Shown here in pieces: positions 9,611-18,054 of a stretch of 64,000 bases of DNA (positions are counted from its first letter, which is position 1; each line of letters starts with the position of its first letter). The stretch covers positions 5,704,001 through 5,768,000 of the forward strand of contig NZ_CP065958.1 of the NCBI RefSeq assembly GCF_041270065.1. The letters are read 5' to 3'. The notes under the pieces were generated by a model, which ran no database searches, had not been told where the DNA came from, and saw nothing but the letters and a program-made list of their open reading frames with translations. Made by a program: the position numbers and the translations under genes. This stretch comes from Streptomyces fradiae (GTDB lineage Bacteria > Actinomycetota > Actinomycetes > Streptomycetales > Streptomycetaceae).

Positions 9611-10849
9611 CTACAGGCGCGCCGACTTCAGCGCCATGTGCAGCAACAGACGGTCCTCGCCCGCGTCCAGGTCGAGGCCGGTGAGCTGCTCGACGCGGGA
9701 GAGCCGGTAGTAGAGGGTCTGGCGGTGGATGCCGAGGGCCGTCGCCGTGCGCCCCGCCTGGCCCGCGTGATCGAGGAACACCTCGGCCGTGCGGGCCAGT
9801 TCGGCATGGGCCGGGGCGAGCAGCGCACGGACCGCCGGGTCCGGTTCGGCCGCCGGGAGGGCGGTGAGCATCCGGTACGGGCCGATGGCCGACCACTCCG
9901 CGAGCGGGCCGAGCCGCGGCTGGGCGGTCGCCGCCCGGGCGGCGGAGGCGGCCTCGCGCCAGGACGCGTCGAGCTCCGCGAGCCCGCGCCGGGGCGCGGC
10001 GACCCCGGCGACGGCGGCCGGGCCCGCCGTGCCGCGCAGCCGGTCGGCGGCGGTGCCGGCGGGGGAGAGGTTGTCGGCCGAGCGCAGCCGGACGAGCACG
10101 GCGAGGGCGCGTCCGGTGCCGGGGCCGGTGCTGGGGCCGGTTCCGGTGCCGGAGCCGGGGACGTACGGATTCGGCGCGGCCCGGCCCTCGGGTGAACCGA
10201 CCCCGACCGGGCCCGCCGTCGCCCGCCACGGCACCGTGCAAAGGGCCGCCGCGCCCGGCACCGTACGCGGCGAGGGGGAGTCCTCCTCGGGCCAGGGCGC
10301 CAGGCAGACCAGGGTGTGCAGGCCGTCCGCGTCCGGGCCGAGCGCGGTGCGCAGGGCGGCGACGGCCATGTCGTACTGCCAGCCGCGCTCCGCCGTCAGC
10401 GTGGTCCGCAGCTCGCGGGAGAGGTCGGCGCCCGCCCGCTCCTCGTCGGCGAGCAGGTCCCCGATCCGGGACGCGACCTCCATCGCGGCGGTGAGCCGCT
10501 CGTGCGAGGGACCCGGCTCGGCGTCGAGCAGCCAGACGTACCCGAGGACGACACCCCGATGGCGTACCGGCAGACAGATCCGGTCCCGGAAGACCCCGGC
10601 GTCCGGCGCGGCCGGAATGCGCACCGGGCCGGTCGCCCGGGCGATGCCGAAGCCCTCGAACCAGGCGCGGACCGCGGGCGTGGACTTCCTGGTGAGGATC
10701 GACCGGGTGCGGACCGGGTCCATCGCGCTGTCGTCCTCGCTGTCGTGCGCGCCGAAGGCGATCAGGCCGAAGTCACGGTTCTCCAGGGTCGCGGGGGTGC
10801 CGAGCAGCGCCGAGATCTCGTCGACCAGGTCCTGGTAATCGCCCTTCAC
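9611..10849 (-). CDS. PucR-family transcriptional regulator, likely controls proline catabolism
   Basis: A 412-residue regulator. The N-terminal 150 residues resemble a GAF-like sensory domain ([23 protein letters not shown]). The C-terminus has the PucR HTH_30 domain, [23 protein letters not shown] (about 375-400). It is divergent from the proline dehydrogenase/P5C dehydrogenase pair, with a palindrome at 10881-10896 between them. Related PucR regulators next to such genes activate proline use, so that role is inferred from position. The middle segment (about 200-260) is Pro/Gly-rich low-complexity sequence. The start is ATG 10849. Confidence 0.9.
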   Translation of the reverse strand: MKGDYQDLVDEISALLGTPATLENRDFGLIAFGAHDSEDDSAMDPVRTRSILTRKSTPAVRAWFEGFGIARATGPVRIPAAPDAGVFRDRICLPVRHRGVVLGYVWLLDAEPGPSHERLTAAMEVASRIGDLLADEERAGADLSRELRTTLTAERGWQYDMAVAALRTALGPDADGLHTLVCLAPWPEEDSPSPRTVPGAAALCTVPWRATAGPVGVGSPEGRAAPNPYVPGSGTGTGPSTGPGTGRALAVLVRLRSADNLSPAGTAADRLRGTAGPAAVAGVAAPRRGLAELDASWREAASAARAATAQPRLGPLAEWSAIGPYRMLTALPAAEPDPAVRALLAPAHAELARTAEVFLDHAGQAGRTATALGIHRQTLYYRLSRVEQLTGLDLDAGEDRLLLHMALKSARL

Positions 10850-10880
10850 GGCGCCATTCTCGCACCGTGACCGGAGTTCT

Positions 10881-10896
10881 TCAGACAGATGTCTGA
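10881..10896. promoter_or_regulatory. palindromic operator candidate for the proline genes
   Basis: TCAGACAGATGTCTGA has perfect 7-bp arms (TCAGACA/TGTCTGA) around GA. It lies 32 bases upstream of the PucR start and about 150 upstream of proline dehydrogenase, where a shared activator site would be expected. Confidence 0.6.
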
Positions 10897-11043
10897 GAGC
10901 GCGGACACGGATGCGTGACAGCTGTAGATGGCGGACGATCGGAGCGATCCTTAGGTTTCACGGTGGTTCTTCGTGCTGTTCCCGTTTGGTTACGAAAATT
11001 CGGGTACGGCGCCTTTCGTCACCCTGCCCTCTGGAGGTCCCCC

Positions 11044-11970
11044 GTGCTGGGTCCCGTGATCCTCGCCGCGTCGCGCAGCGACAAGATGCGCCGTTTCGTG
11101 TCGGCCGCCCCCGGGACCAAGCAGGTCGTGGCCCGTTTCATCGCCGGCGAGTCGGTGAACGACGTCGTCCCGATCGTGCAGGACCTGGCCGCCCGCGGCC
11201 TGGAGGTCACCCTCGACGTCGTCGGTGAGGACATCACCACCGTCGAGCAGTCGTACGCCGCCCGCGACGCCTACCTGGAGCTGATCGGCCGGCTCAAGGA
11301 GCTCGGCCTCGGCACCCGCGCCGAGATGTCCGTCAAGCTGTCGATGTTCGGCCAGTCGCTCGACAACGGTCATGAGCTCGCGCTGGCGAACGTCCGCCCG
11401 GTCGTCGCGGCCGCCGCCGAGATCGGCACCACGGTCACCCTGGACGCCGAGGACCACACCACGCTCGACTCGATGTTCGCCATCCACGAGGAGCTGCGGA
11501 AGGACTTCCCGCAGACCGGCTGCGTCATCCAGGCCTACCTCTTCCGCACCGAGGACGACGCCCGCCGCCTGGCCGCCGCCGGCTCGCGCGTGCGGATCGT
11601 GAAGGGCGCCTACAAGGAGCCCGCCGAGGTCGCGATCCAGGACAAGGCCGAGATCGACAAGGCGTACGTCCGGATCATGAAGATCCTCATGGACGGCGAG
11701 GGCTACCCGATGATCGGGTCGCACGACCCGCGCCTCATCTCGATCGCCCAGGAGCTGGCCCGGCGCGCCGGGCGCAAGCTGGACGAGTACGAGTTCCAGA
11801 TGCTGTACGGCATCCGCAGCGAGGAGCAGAACCGGCTCGCCGCCGAAGGCCACCGGATGCGCGTCTACACGGCCTACGGCACCGACTGGTACGGCTACTT
11901 CATGCGCCGCCTCGCGGAGAAGCCGGCCAACCTCCTCTTCTTCGTCCGCTCCATGCTCACCAAGGGTTAG
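11044..11970 (+). CDS. proline dehydrogenase
   Basis: FAD enzyme that oxidises L-proline to 1-pyrroline-5-carboxylate and passes electrons to quinone. The 308-residue single-domain form fits monofunctional actinobacterial PRODH. The TIM barrel contains the typical VSVKLSMFG-like strand (EMSVKLSMFGQ), LDAEDHTTLD and a C-terminal RVYTAYGTDWYGYFMRRLAEKP segment with the substrate-binding YxxRRxxE-like pattern. I chose GTG 11044, ten bases after GGAGG; the frame is open further upstream to 10915 but those codons do not resemble the family. It pairs with the P5C dehydrogenase downstream. Its stop codon lies in the left arm of the inverted repeat 11967-12132. Confidence 0.93.
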   Translation: MLGPVILAASRSDKMRRFVSAAPGTKQVVARFIAGESVNDVVPIVQDLAARGLEVTLDVVGEDITTVEQSYAARDAYLELIGRLKELGLGTRAEMSVKLSMFGQSLDNGHELALANVRPVVAAAAEIGTTVTLDAEDHTTLDSMFAIHEELRKDFPQTGCVIQAYLFRTEDDARRLAAAGSRVRIVKGAYKEPAEVAIQDKAEIDKAYVRIMKILMDGEGYPMIGSHDPRLISIAQELARRAGRKLDEYEFQMLYGIRSEEQNRLAAEGHRMRVYTAYGTDWYGYFMRRLAEKPANLLFFVRSMLTKG

Positions 11971-12132
11971 GCCGTGCCATGTGGATCATGCCGGGCTCCC
12001 GACGTCCGATACCGCGCCTCGCCGCGTTGTCGTCGGTCGCCGATGCTCCGCATCGCTTCCCTCCTCCGCCTTGCGATCCACGGCACCGGACGCCGCTCGC
12101 TGATCCGGCCTGATCCACATGGCACGGCCTAA
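11967..12132. repeat. 166-bp element bounded by perfect 22-bp inverted repeats (MITE-like)
   Basis: The left arm 11967-11988 (begins TTAGGCCGTGCC) and right arm 12111-12132 are exact reverse complements. After one mismatch a further five G-C pairs extend the stem inward. A small hairpin CGATGC/GCATCG (12041-12046 / 12050-12055) lies inside. No gene fits in it. It fills the space between the two proline genes, and its left end contains the proline dehydrogenase stop codon. A non-autonomous mobile element or a long folded spacer are both possible. Confidence 0.8.
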
Positions 12133-12181
12133 GCCCCCCACCCCCCAGGCCTCCCACCCCTCCGAAGGAGTCAAGAGACAC

Positions 12182-13813
12182 ATGGACGCTGTGACCCAGG
12201 TCCCCACTCCCGTCAACGAGCCGGTGCACGGCTACGCCCCGGGCTCCCCCGAGCGCGCCCGCCTGGAGGCCAAGCTCAAGGAGCTGGCCGACAACCCGCG
12301 CGACCTGCCGATGACCATCGGCGGCGTGAAGCGCATGGGCGGCGGCGAGGAGTTCAAGGTCGTCCAGCCGCACAACCACAAGGCCGTCATCGGCACCTTC
12401 CGCGGTGCCACCCAGGCCGACGCCCAGGACGCGATCGACGCCGCCCTGGCCGCCGCCCCGGCCTGGCGCGCGATGTCCTTCGACGACCGCGCCGCGATCA
12501 TCCTGCGCGCCGCCGAGCTGCTCGCCGGCCCGTGGCGCGAGACGCTGGCCGCCTCCACCATGCTCGGCCAGTCGAAGACCGCCCAGCAGGCCGAGATCGA
12601 CACCCCGTGCGAGCTCGTCGACTTCTGGCGCTTCAACGTCGCCTACGCCCGCCAGATCCTCGCCGAGCAGCCGCCGGCGAACTCCCCCGGCGTGTGGAAC
12701 CGGCTCGACCACCGCCCGCTGGAGGGCTTCGTCTACGCGATCACGCCGTTCAACTTCACGGCCATCGCGGGCAACCTGCCCACCGCCCCCGCCCTCATGG
12801 GCAACGTGGTGGTCTGGAAGCCGTCCCCGACCCAGACCCACTCCGCCGTGCTCCTCATGGAGCTCCTGGAGGAGGCCGGCCTGCCGAAGGGCGTCATCAA
12901 CCTGGTGACCGGCGACGGCATCGCCGTCTCGGACGTGGCCCTGAACCACCCCGACCTGGCCGGCATCCACTTCACCGGTTCCACCCGCACCTTCCAGCAC
13001 CTGTGGAAGACGGTCGGCACCAACATCGAGAAGTACCGCTCCTACCCGCGGATCGTCGGCGAGACCGGCGGCAAGGACTTCGTCGTCGCGCACCCCAGCG
13101 CCGACCGCGCCGTCCTGAAGACCGCGCTGACCCGCGGCTCCTTCGAGTTCCAGGGCCAGAAGTGCTCCGCCTCCTCCCGCGCCTACGTCCCGGCCTCCAT
13201 CTGGAACGACGGCTTCAAGGAGGAGTTCGCGGCCGAGGTCGACGGCATCAAGATGGGTGACGTCACCGACCTCACCAACTTCATCGGCGCCGTCATCGAC
13301 GACCGCGCCTTCGCGAAGAACAAGGCCGCGATCGACCGCGCCAAGGCCGACGAGACCTGCACGATCGTCGCCGGTGGCACGTACGACGACTCCGAGGGCT
13401 ACTTCGTGCGCCCGACGGTCATCGAGTGCGCCGACCCCGAGAACGAGGTCTTCACGACCGAGTACTTCGGCCCGATCCTCGCGATCCACGTCTACGACGA
13501 CGCGAAGTACGACGAGATGCTGACCCAGATGGAGTCGGTGTCCGCCTACGCCCTGACCGGCTCGGTCATCGCGAACGACCGCGCCGCCGCCGCGTACACG
13601 ATGGAGAAGCTGCGCTACGCCGCCGGCAACTTCTACATCAACGACAAGTCGACCGGCGCCGTCGTCGGCCAGCAGCCCTTCGGCGGCGGCCGCGCCTCGG
13701 GTACGAACGACAAGGCCGGCGCCCCGCAGAACCTGATGCGCTGGACGCTGACCCGCGCCATCAAGGAGACGCTGGTCCCGCCGACCGAGTACGGCTACCC
13801 GCACATGGGCTGA
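12182..13813 (+). CDS. L-glutamate gamma-semialdehyde (1-pyrroline-5-carboxylate) dehydrogenase
   Basis: NAD-dependent aldehyde dehydrogenase of 543 residues that completes proline degradation by converting glutamate semialdehyde to glutamate. Visible family features are FNFTAIAGNLPTAPALMGNVVVWKPS (cofactor region), HFTGSTRTF, GETGGKDF with the general-base Glu, and GQKCSASSRAY with the catalytic Cys (about residue 330). ATG 12182 has AAGGAG eleven bases upstream; an in-frame ATG at 12119 would start within the inverted-repeat element. It is probably co-transcribed with proline dehydrogenase, unless the element between them ends the message. Confidence 0.95.
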   Translation: MDAVTQVPTPVNEPVHGYAPGSPERARLEAKLKELADNPRDLPMTIGGVKRMGGGEEFKVVQPHNHKAVIGTFRGATQADAQDAIDAALAAAPAWRAMSFDDRAAIILRAAELLAGPWRETLAASTMLGQSKTAQQAEIDTPCELVDFWRFNVAYARQILAEQPPANSPGVWNRLDHRPLEGFVYAITPFNFTAIAGNLPTAPALMGNVVVWKPSPTQTHSAVLLMELLEEAGLPKGVINLVTGDGIAVSDVALNHPDLAGIHFTGSTRTFQHLWKTVGTNIEKYRSYPRIVGETGGKDFVVAHPSADRAVLKTALTRGSFEFQGQKCSASSRAYVPASIWNDGFKEEFAAEVDGIKMGDVTDLTNFIGAVIDDRAFAKNKAAIDRAKADETCTIVAGGTYDDSEGYFVRPTVIECADPENEVFTTEYFGPILAIHVYDDAKYDEMLTQMESVSAYALTGSVIANDRAAAAYTMEKLRYAAGNFYINDKSTGAVVGQQPFGGGRASGTNDKAGAPQNLMRWTLTRAIKETLVPPTEYGYPHMG

Positions 13814-13851
13814 CGCCCCTCGCCGCTCTCTTCCCCGAGCGGCCACTGAAC

Positions 13852-13895
13852 ACCGCCCCCTTCCTTGGTCCCCCAACCGAGGTCGGGGGCGGTTT
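13852..13895 (+). terminator. terminator after P5C dehydrogenase
   Basis: ACCGCCCCC (13852-13860) pairs with GGGGGCGGT (13885-13893), followed by TT. An inner ACC/GGT pairing is possible. Confidence 0.7.
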
Positions 13896-13951
13896 CCATG
13901 GGGCGGGTTTACGCTGCTGGGGAGGGGGCCGGTGCTGCGAGGAGGTACGGC

Positions 13952-14188
13952 ATGCCTGGTTCGACGACCCTCGGCCCCGGGCACGGGGTCGACGCGATCG
14001 ACCACCCCGACGCCCAGCGGTTGACGACCGTGATGCGGGAGCTGCACCGGCTGCTCACCGCGACGGGACCGGAGCGGCTCACGCACGCGCAGGTCACCGC
14101 CCTGTGCGAGGGCGACGCGCACGCGCGCATGGATTTCACCGCATGGGTGGAGCGCGTGACCCACGAGCTGGAGCGGGCTACGGCCTGA
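13952..14188 (+). CDS. small hypothetical protein (78 aa)
   Basis: The ATG at 13952 has a strong ribosome site (AGGAGG) seven bases before it. The protein is acidic-to-neutral and probably helical, without cysteines, signal peptide or membrane segment. Its sequence (for example DAQRLTTVMRELHRLLTA, DFTAWVERVTHELERA) looks like a compact three-helix soluble domain. I do not recognise a family. It stands alone between the terminator at 13852 and a convergent hydrolase. Confidence 0.7.
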   Translation: MPGSTTLGPGHGVDAIDHPDAQRLTTVMRELHRLLTATGPERLTHAQVTALCEGDAHARMDFTAWVERVTHELERATA

Positions 14189-14205
14189 CTGCCCCGGCCT
14201 GACCG

Positions 14206-15093
14206 CTACGGCGCGTCGGTGACCCGCCGCGCCAGGAAGTCGTCGATCAGCGCGGCGATCCGCGGCGCGTGGGTCTCCAGGGCGAAGTGGCCCGTGGGCA
14301 GCAGATGGATCTCGGCGTCCGGGAGATCGCGCCGGAAGGCCTCGGCACCGGCCGGTACGAAGACCTGGTCGCCCTCGCCCCAGACGGCGAGCAGCGGCAC
14401 CCGGCTGGTGCGGAAGTACTCCTGGAAGGCCGGGTAGAGGGCGAAGTTGGCCCCGTAGTCGCCGATCAGGTCGAGCTGGATCGCGTCCTGGCCCGGGCGG
14501 GCCATCAGGGCCGCGTCGTGGTGCCAGGCGTCCGGGCTGAGCAGCTCGCGGAACTCCTCCGGGACGCCCGTCTCGTACTGCCAGCGGATGCCGTCCAGGG
14601 AGCGGATCTCCCGCACCGGCTCCTCGGTCTCGGGCGTCCGGTCGGCGATCATCGCGAGGACCGGCGCCCAGGCCTCGGCGCCCAGCCCCTCCTCGTACGC
14701 GTTGCCGTTCTGGCTGATGATCGCGGTGATCCGCTCGGGGTGCGCGAGGGCGAGGCGCAGGCCGATCGGCGCGCCGTAGTCCTGGATGTAGAGCGCGAAC
14801 CGGTCGAGCTTCAGCTCCTCGGTGAACTCTGCGGTGAGCGCCGCCAGTTCCGCGAAGGTGTACGGGAAGTCGGCGGCGTCCGGCGCGTCGCTGCGGCCGA
14901 AGCCCAGATGGTCCGGGGCGATCAGGCGGTAGCGGTGGGCGAGCCGGGGGATCAGCTCGCGGAACATGTGCGAGCTGGTCGGGAAGCCGTGCAGCAGGAG
15001 CAGTGCGGGCGCGTCGGCGGGGCCCGCCTCCCGGTAGTGGATCGCGTGGCCGCGGACGGTGACGGAGCGGTGGTGGACCGGGAGCACGGACAT
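14206..15093 (-). CDS. alpha/beta-fold hydrolase (haloalkane dehalogenase / epoxide hydrolase type)
   Basis: A 295-residue hydrolase. HGFPTSS (about 35-41) supplies the oxyanion region. The nucleophile is Asp in YIQDYGAPIG (about 105), not Ser, which points to the dehalogenase/epoxide hydrolase branch. The catalytic His is in LPTGHFALET near the C-terminus. The substrate is unknown. ATG 15093 has GAGGGG about nine bases upstream. CTCTAAC-type motifs recur at its start and in the spacer upstream (see 15156-15186). Confidence 0.88.
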   Translation of the reverse strand: MSVLPVHHRSVTVRGHAIHYREAGPADAPALLLLHGFPTSSHMFRELIPRLAHRYRLIAPDHLGFGRSDAPDAADFPYTFAELAALTAEFTEELKLDRFALYIQDYGAPIGLRLALAHPERITAIISQNGNAYEEGLGAEAWAPVLAMIADRTPETEEPVREIRSLDGIRWQYETGVPEEFRELLSPDAWHHDAALMARPGQDAIQLDLIGDYGANFALYPAFQEYFRTSRVPLLAVWGEGDQVFVPAGAEAFRRDLPDAEIHLLPTGHFALETHAPRIAALIDDFLARRVTDAP

Positions 15094-15155
15094 GTCTCTA
15101 ACCCCTCATGCGGCGGTGACCGGTTATGTGGTGACGAGAGGAGTCAACCGCGTCC

Positions 15156-15186
15156 ACCTCTAACCTGTCAATGACACTTTAGAGGT
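15156..15186. promoter_or_regulatory. inverted repeat upstream of the hydrolase
   Basis: ACCTCTAA (15156-15163) and TTAGAGGT (15179-15186) are perfect 8-bp arms. A third CTCTAAC lies next to the hydrolase start at about 15095. This resembles a repressor operator; the right arm just touches the stop codon of the preceding gene. Confidence 0.5.
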
Positions 15187-15917
15187 TAGGAAGGGGTCTG
15201 GGTCTCCTTGCTCCTCCGGGCCTCCTCGCCCTTCCGGGTCTCCAGGCTCGCCGTCAGCAGCGCCATGGCCGCGCCGCCGAGCGCCACCAGGACCGCGAGG
15301 CCCGGCGTGCCCATCGACACGTACGCCGCCGCCGAGGCCACCGCCCACACCGCGAGCAGCGCCTTCGCGCGCCGGCTCAGGAAGAGATGGCCGACGGGGG
15401 TGCGCGGGACCGCGCGCAGGGCGCCCTCCGGGCCGGCCGTCGCCGCCTTCGGGCGCTTGAAGTAGCCGTACACCAGCCACTCGCCGCACAGTTCCCAGCC
15501 CTCCGGCTCCAGCGCGCCGAACACCGCCGCCCGGCGCCGGCCGGCGATCACCTCGCGCCGGTACTCCCAGGCGAGGGCGATTCCGGGTGCGCGGCGGCAG
15601 ACGAAGCGGCCGAGGGAGTCCAGCGACTCCACCTCCCAGCCCTGGTCGCCGTGGACCGCGAGCATCCGCCGGTCGTTGAAGAGGTCCGCCGTCCAGGTCC
15701 AGCGCTCCGCCTCGGCCTCCGGCTCGCCGGGCGTGGGCGCGAGCCCGCCGAGCGAGCCGGCGAACGCGGCGGCCGGGCCGAACTCCTCCTCCGGCGTCGT
15801 CCCGGACTCCGCCAGGTGGGTGCGCAGTTCGTCCACCGTCCGGGTGATCTGCTCCTCGGGGACGCCGGATGTGCGCAGCGTCTCGGTGAGTTCGGTGAAG
15901 TAGGCGTCGGTGCTCAT
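15186..15917 (-). CDS. membrane protein paired with PadR regulator
   Basis: A 243-residue protein. The first 60 residues (YFTELTETLRTSGVPEEQITRTVDELRTHLAESG) resemble the helical DUF1700/HAAS-type domain that often follows PadR genes. Two transmembrane segments lie near 188-205 and 207-225, followed by a charged tail. Its ATG overlaps the PadR stop codon by four bases (ATGA), so the two are translationally coupled. In such pairs the PadR protein usually represses the operon. The biological function is unknown. Confidence 0.8.
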   Translation of the reverse strand: MSTDAYFTELTETLRTSGVPEEQITRTVDELRTHLAESGTTPEEEFGPAAAFAGSLGGLAPTPGEPEAEAERWTWTADLFNDRRMLAVHGDQGWEVESLDSLGRFVCRRAPGIALAWEYRREVIAGRRRAAVFGALEPEGWELCGEWLVYGYFKRPKAATAGPEGALRAVPRTPVGHLFLSRRAKALLAVWAVASAAAYVSMGTPGLAVLVALGGAAMALLTASLETRKGEEARRSKETQTPS

Positions 15918-16255
15918 GATGCGGTTCCCCCTGTGTGCAGCTTGTTCTGTACGGCCCGGTGGAACTCCGTCCACGCCTCGGTCTCGGCCGTGAGATGGGT
16001 GCGGCCCGCCCCCGTGAGCCGGTAGTAGCGCCGCCCGGGGCCGCGTTCGGCGGCCCGGAACTCGGCCTCCACCAGGCCCGCCTCCTCCAGGCGGTTCAGT
16101 ACGGGATAGAGCGTCCCGCCCTTGATCTCGCCCAGGCCCGCCTCCGCGAGCGCCTTGGCGATCTCGTACCCGTAACTCTCCCCGTCGGTCAGGCAGGAGA
16201 GGACGAGCAGGTCGAGGACTCCCTTGAGCCAGCTGGGTCTGCGGTCTGCGGCCAT
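15914..16255 (-). CDS. PadR-family transcriptional regulator
   Basis: A 113-residue winged-helix regulator. LKGVLDLLVLSCLTDGESYGYEIAKALAEAGLGEIKGGTLYPVLNRLEEAGLV is the diagnostic PadR N-terminal domain, followed by a short dimerisation helix. It is first gene of a two-gene operon with the membrane protein at 15186. A perfect palindrome and a second CTAG-rich site lie just upstream, consistent with autoregulation. Confidence 0.93.
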   Translation of the reverse strand: MAADRRPSWLKGVLDLLVLSCLTDGESYGYEIAKALAEAGLGEIKGGTLYPVLNRLEEAGLVEAEFRAAERGPGRRYYRLTGAGRTHLTAETEAWTEFHRAVQNKLHTGGTAS

Positions 16256-16270
16256 GGCGGCATTCCATCA

Positions 16271-16299
16271 CTACCTAGGTAGGAATGCAATCTAGCTAG
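16271..16299. promoter_or_regulatory. PadR operator candidates
   Basis: CTACCTAGGTAG (16271-16282) is a perfect 12-bp palindrome 16 bases before the PadR start. CTAGCTAG (16292-16299) lies 21 bases further upstream. CTAG is rare in this DNA, so two such sites together are notable. Confidence 0.65.
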
Positions 16300-16518
16300 G
16301 TGTGCGAGTGTGCGCCGTCTCAGATAGTAGGAAGTCCGAGTAATTGTGGAGACAGTCGCGCGGTTCGGGTCTAGCTTTGTGGAAGCCGAACGTCCCGCTC
16401 CATCGAGCGCAGGGCGGTCGAGAGCGCGACGCCCCATGCAGGCAACCCCTGCGGCGGCGCTCCCCGCCCCATTCCGGCGCCTTCGATCACCGCCCTGATC
16501 TCAAGGAGTCGATCCCTC

Positions 16519-16650
16519 ATGGCCGCTCAGACCGCCCGCCGCGTCCGCCACTCCGCCGTCCGCCCCAGCGACGACGCCCGCAAGAACGCCGCCGCCGCCC
16601 TCCAGCGCGCCCTCGACCGCCGTGACAACGGTGGCGAGACCGGCCACTGA
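16519..16650 (+). CDS. very small basic protein (43 aa)
   Basis: ATG 16519 is preceded by AAGGAG (16503-16508). The product, MAAQTARRVRHSAVRPSDD... to GGETGH, is Arg/Ala-rich with a helical middle (ARKNAAAALQRALDRRD). No cysteine or membrane segment is present. I have a memory of similar short proteins upstream of leuB in other Streptomyces, but no function. It may simply be a conserved leader product; leuB starts 90 bases downstream. Confidence 0.6.
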   Translation: MAAQTARRVRHSAVRPSDDARKNAAAALQRALDRRDNGGETGH

Positions 16651-16740
16651 AACCCGCCCGGGTCCACTTCCCGACCTGTCCGTTCGTCCACATGGTGGAC
16701 GGGACGTGTCAGACGATGGGACGAGCAGTAGGGTGCCGAC

Positions 16741-17781
16741 ATGTCTCACAGCATCGATCTCGCAGTCATCCCCGGCGACGGCATCGGCCAGGAGGTCGTG
16801 GCCCAGGGCCTCAAGGTCCTCGCGGCCGTCCTTCCCCAGGATGTGAAGCTGGAGACGAAGGAGTACGACTTCGGCGCCAAGCGCTACCACGCCACCGGTG
16901 AGACCCTCACCGACGCCGACCTCGACGCCCTCAAGCAGCACGACGCGATCCTGCTCGGCGCGATCGGCGACCCGTCGGTCCCGTCCGGCGTCCTGGAGCG
17001 CGGCTTCCTGCTGAAGCTCCGCTTCGCCTTCGACCACCACGTCAACCTGCGTCCCTCGAAGCTGCTCCCCGGCGTCGCGACCCCGCTCGCCGGCCAGCCC
17101 GAGATCGACTTCGTCGTGGTCCGCGAGGGCACCGAGGGCCCGTACACCGGCAACGGCGGCACCATCCGCAAGGGCACCGAGCACGAGGTCGCCACCGAGG
17201 TCTCCGTCAACACCGCCTACGGTGTCGAGCGCGTGGTCCGGGACGCCTTCGCCCGCGCCCAGGCCCGCCCCCGCAAGAAGCTCACGCTGGTCCACAAGAA
17301 CAACGTGCTGACCTTCGCGGGCCACCTGTGGACGAACATCTTCAACAAGGTCGCGGCCGAGTTCCCCGAGGTCACCACCGACTACCTGCACGTCGACGCC
17401 GCGACGATCTTCCTGGTCACCGACCCGGCCCGGTTCGACGTCATCGTCACCGACAACCTCTTCGGCGACATCATCACCGACCTCGCCGCGGCCGTCTCCG
17501 GCGGCATCGGCGTCGCCGCCTCGGGCAACATCAACCCGAGCGGCGCCTTCCCGTCCATGTTCGAGCCGGTGCACGGCTCCGCGCCGGACATCGCGGGCCA
17601 GGGCAAGGCCGACCCGACGGCCACCGTCCTCTCCGTCGCCCTCCTGCTGCGCCACCTCGGCCACGAGTCCGAGGCCGCCCGGATCGAGGCGGCCGTCGCC
17701 GCCGACCTCACCGAGCGCGGCGACGCCGTCCGCTCCACGGACGAGATCGGCGACGCGCTCGCCGCGCGAGTAGCGAGCTGA
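16741..17781 (+). CDS. leuB: 3-isopropylmalate dehydrogenase
   Basis: Oxidises and decarboxylates 3-isopropylmalate to 2-ketoisocaproate with NAD in leucine synthesis; with CimA present it can also act on 3-methylmalate. The 346-residue protein has the IMDH/IDH fold: [12 protein letters not shown] at the N-terminus, substrate residues in [15 protein letters not shown], the Lys/Asp metal site in [13 protein letters not shown] and [15 protein letters not shown], and the NAD motif [16 protein letters not shown]. There is no ribosome site before the ATG, and TAGGGT (16729-16734) lies six bases upstream, so the transcript may be leaderless. Confidence 0.96.
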   Translation: MSHSIDLAVIPGDGIGQEVVAQGLKVLAAVLPQDVKLETKEYDFGAKRYHATGETLTDADLDALKQHDAILLGAIGDPSVPSGVLERGFLLKLRFAFDHHVNLRPSKLLPGVATPLAGQPEIDFVVVREGTEGPYTGNGGTIRKGTEHEVATEVSVNTAYGVERVVRDAFARAQARPRKKLTLVHKNNVLTFAGHLWTNIFNKVAAEFPEVTTDYLHVDAATIFLVTDPARFDVIVTDNLFGDIITDLAAAVSGGIGVAASGNINPSGAFPSMFEPVHGSAPDIAGQGKADPTATVLSVALLLRHLGHESEAARIEAAVAADLTERGDAVRSTDEIGDALAARVAS

Positions 17782-17813
17782 CCCGCCGCTGACGCTTCGC
17801 ACCTTCCACGAAG

Positions 17814-17849
17814 ACAGCCGCCGGGTCGCCCCTCGCACCCGGCGGCTGT
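17814..17849 (+). terminator. leuB terminator
   Basis: ACAGCCGCCGGGT (17814-17826) and ACCCGGCGGCTGT (17837-17849) form a perfect 13-bp stem with a 10-base loop. The remaining 205 bases to ilvE hold its promoter region, in which I recognise nothing further. Confidence 0.85.
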
Positions 17850-18054
17850 ACCTGTGCGGTCGCAGGGTGCCACCATCGAACCCTGGACCGCGTACACACC
17901 GTTTCGTGCACCGGCTCCCACGCGCGATAATCGAACGTGGGGCCGCGGCATGCGGGAAAGCTCGGACGTCCTAGCAGTACCGCGTGAGGTTTGCGTGACT
18001 GCGGAGCGGCGTGAGCGCGGTCCGACCCACACAACCGGTGAAGGACAAGCACTC

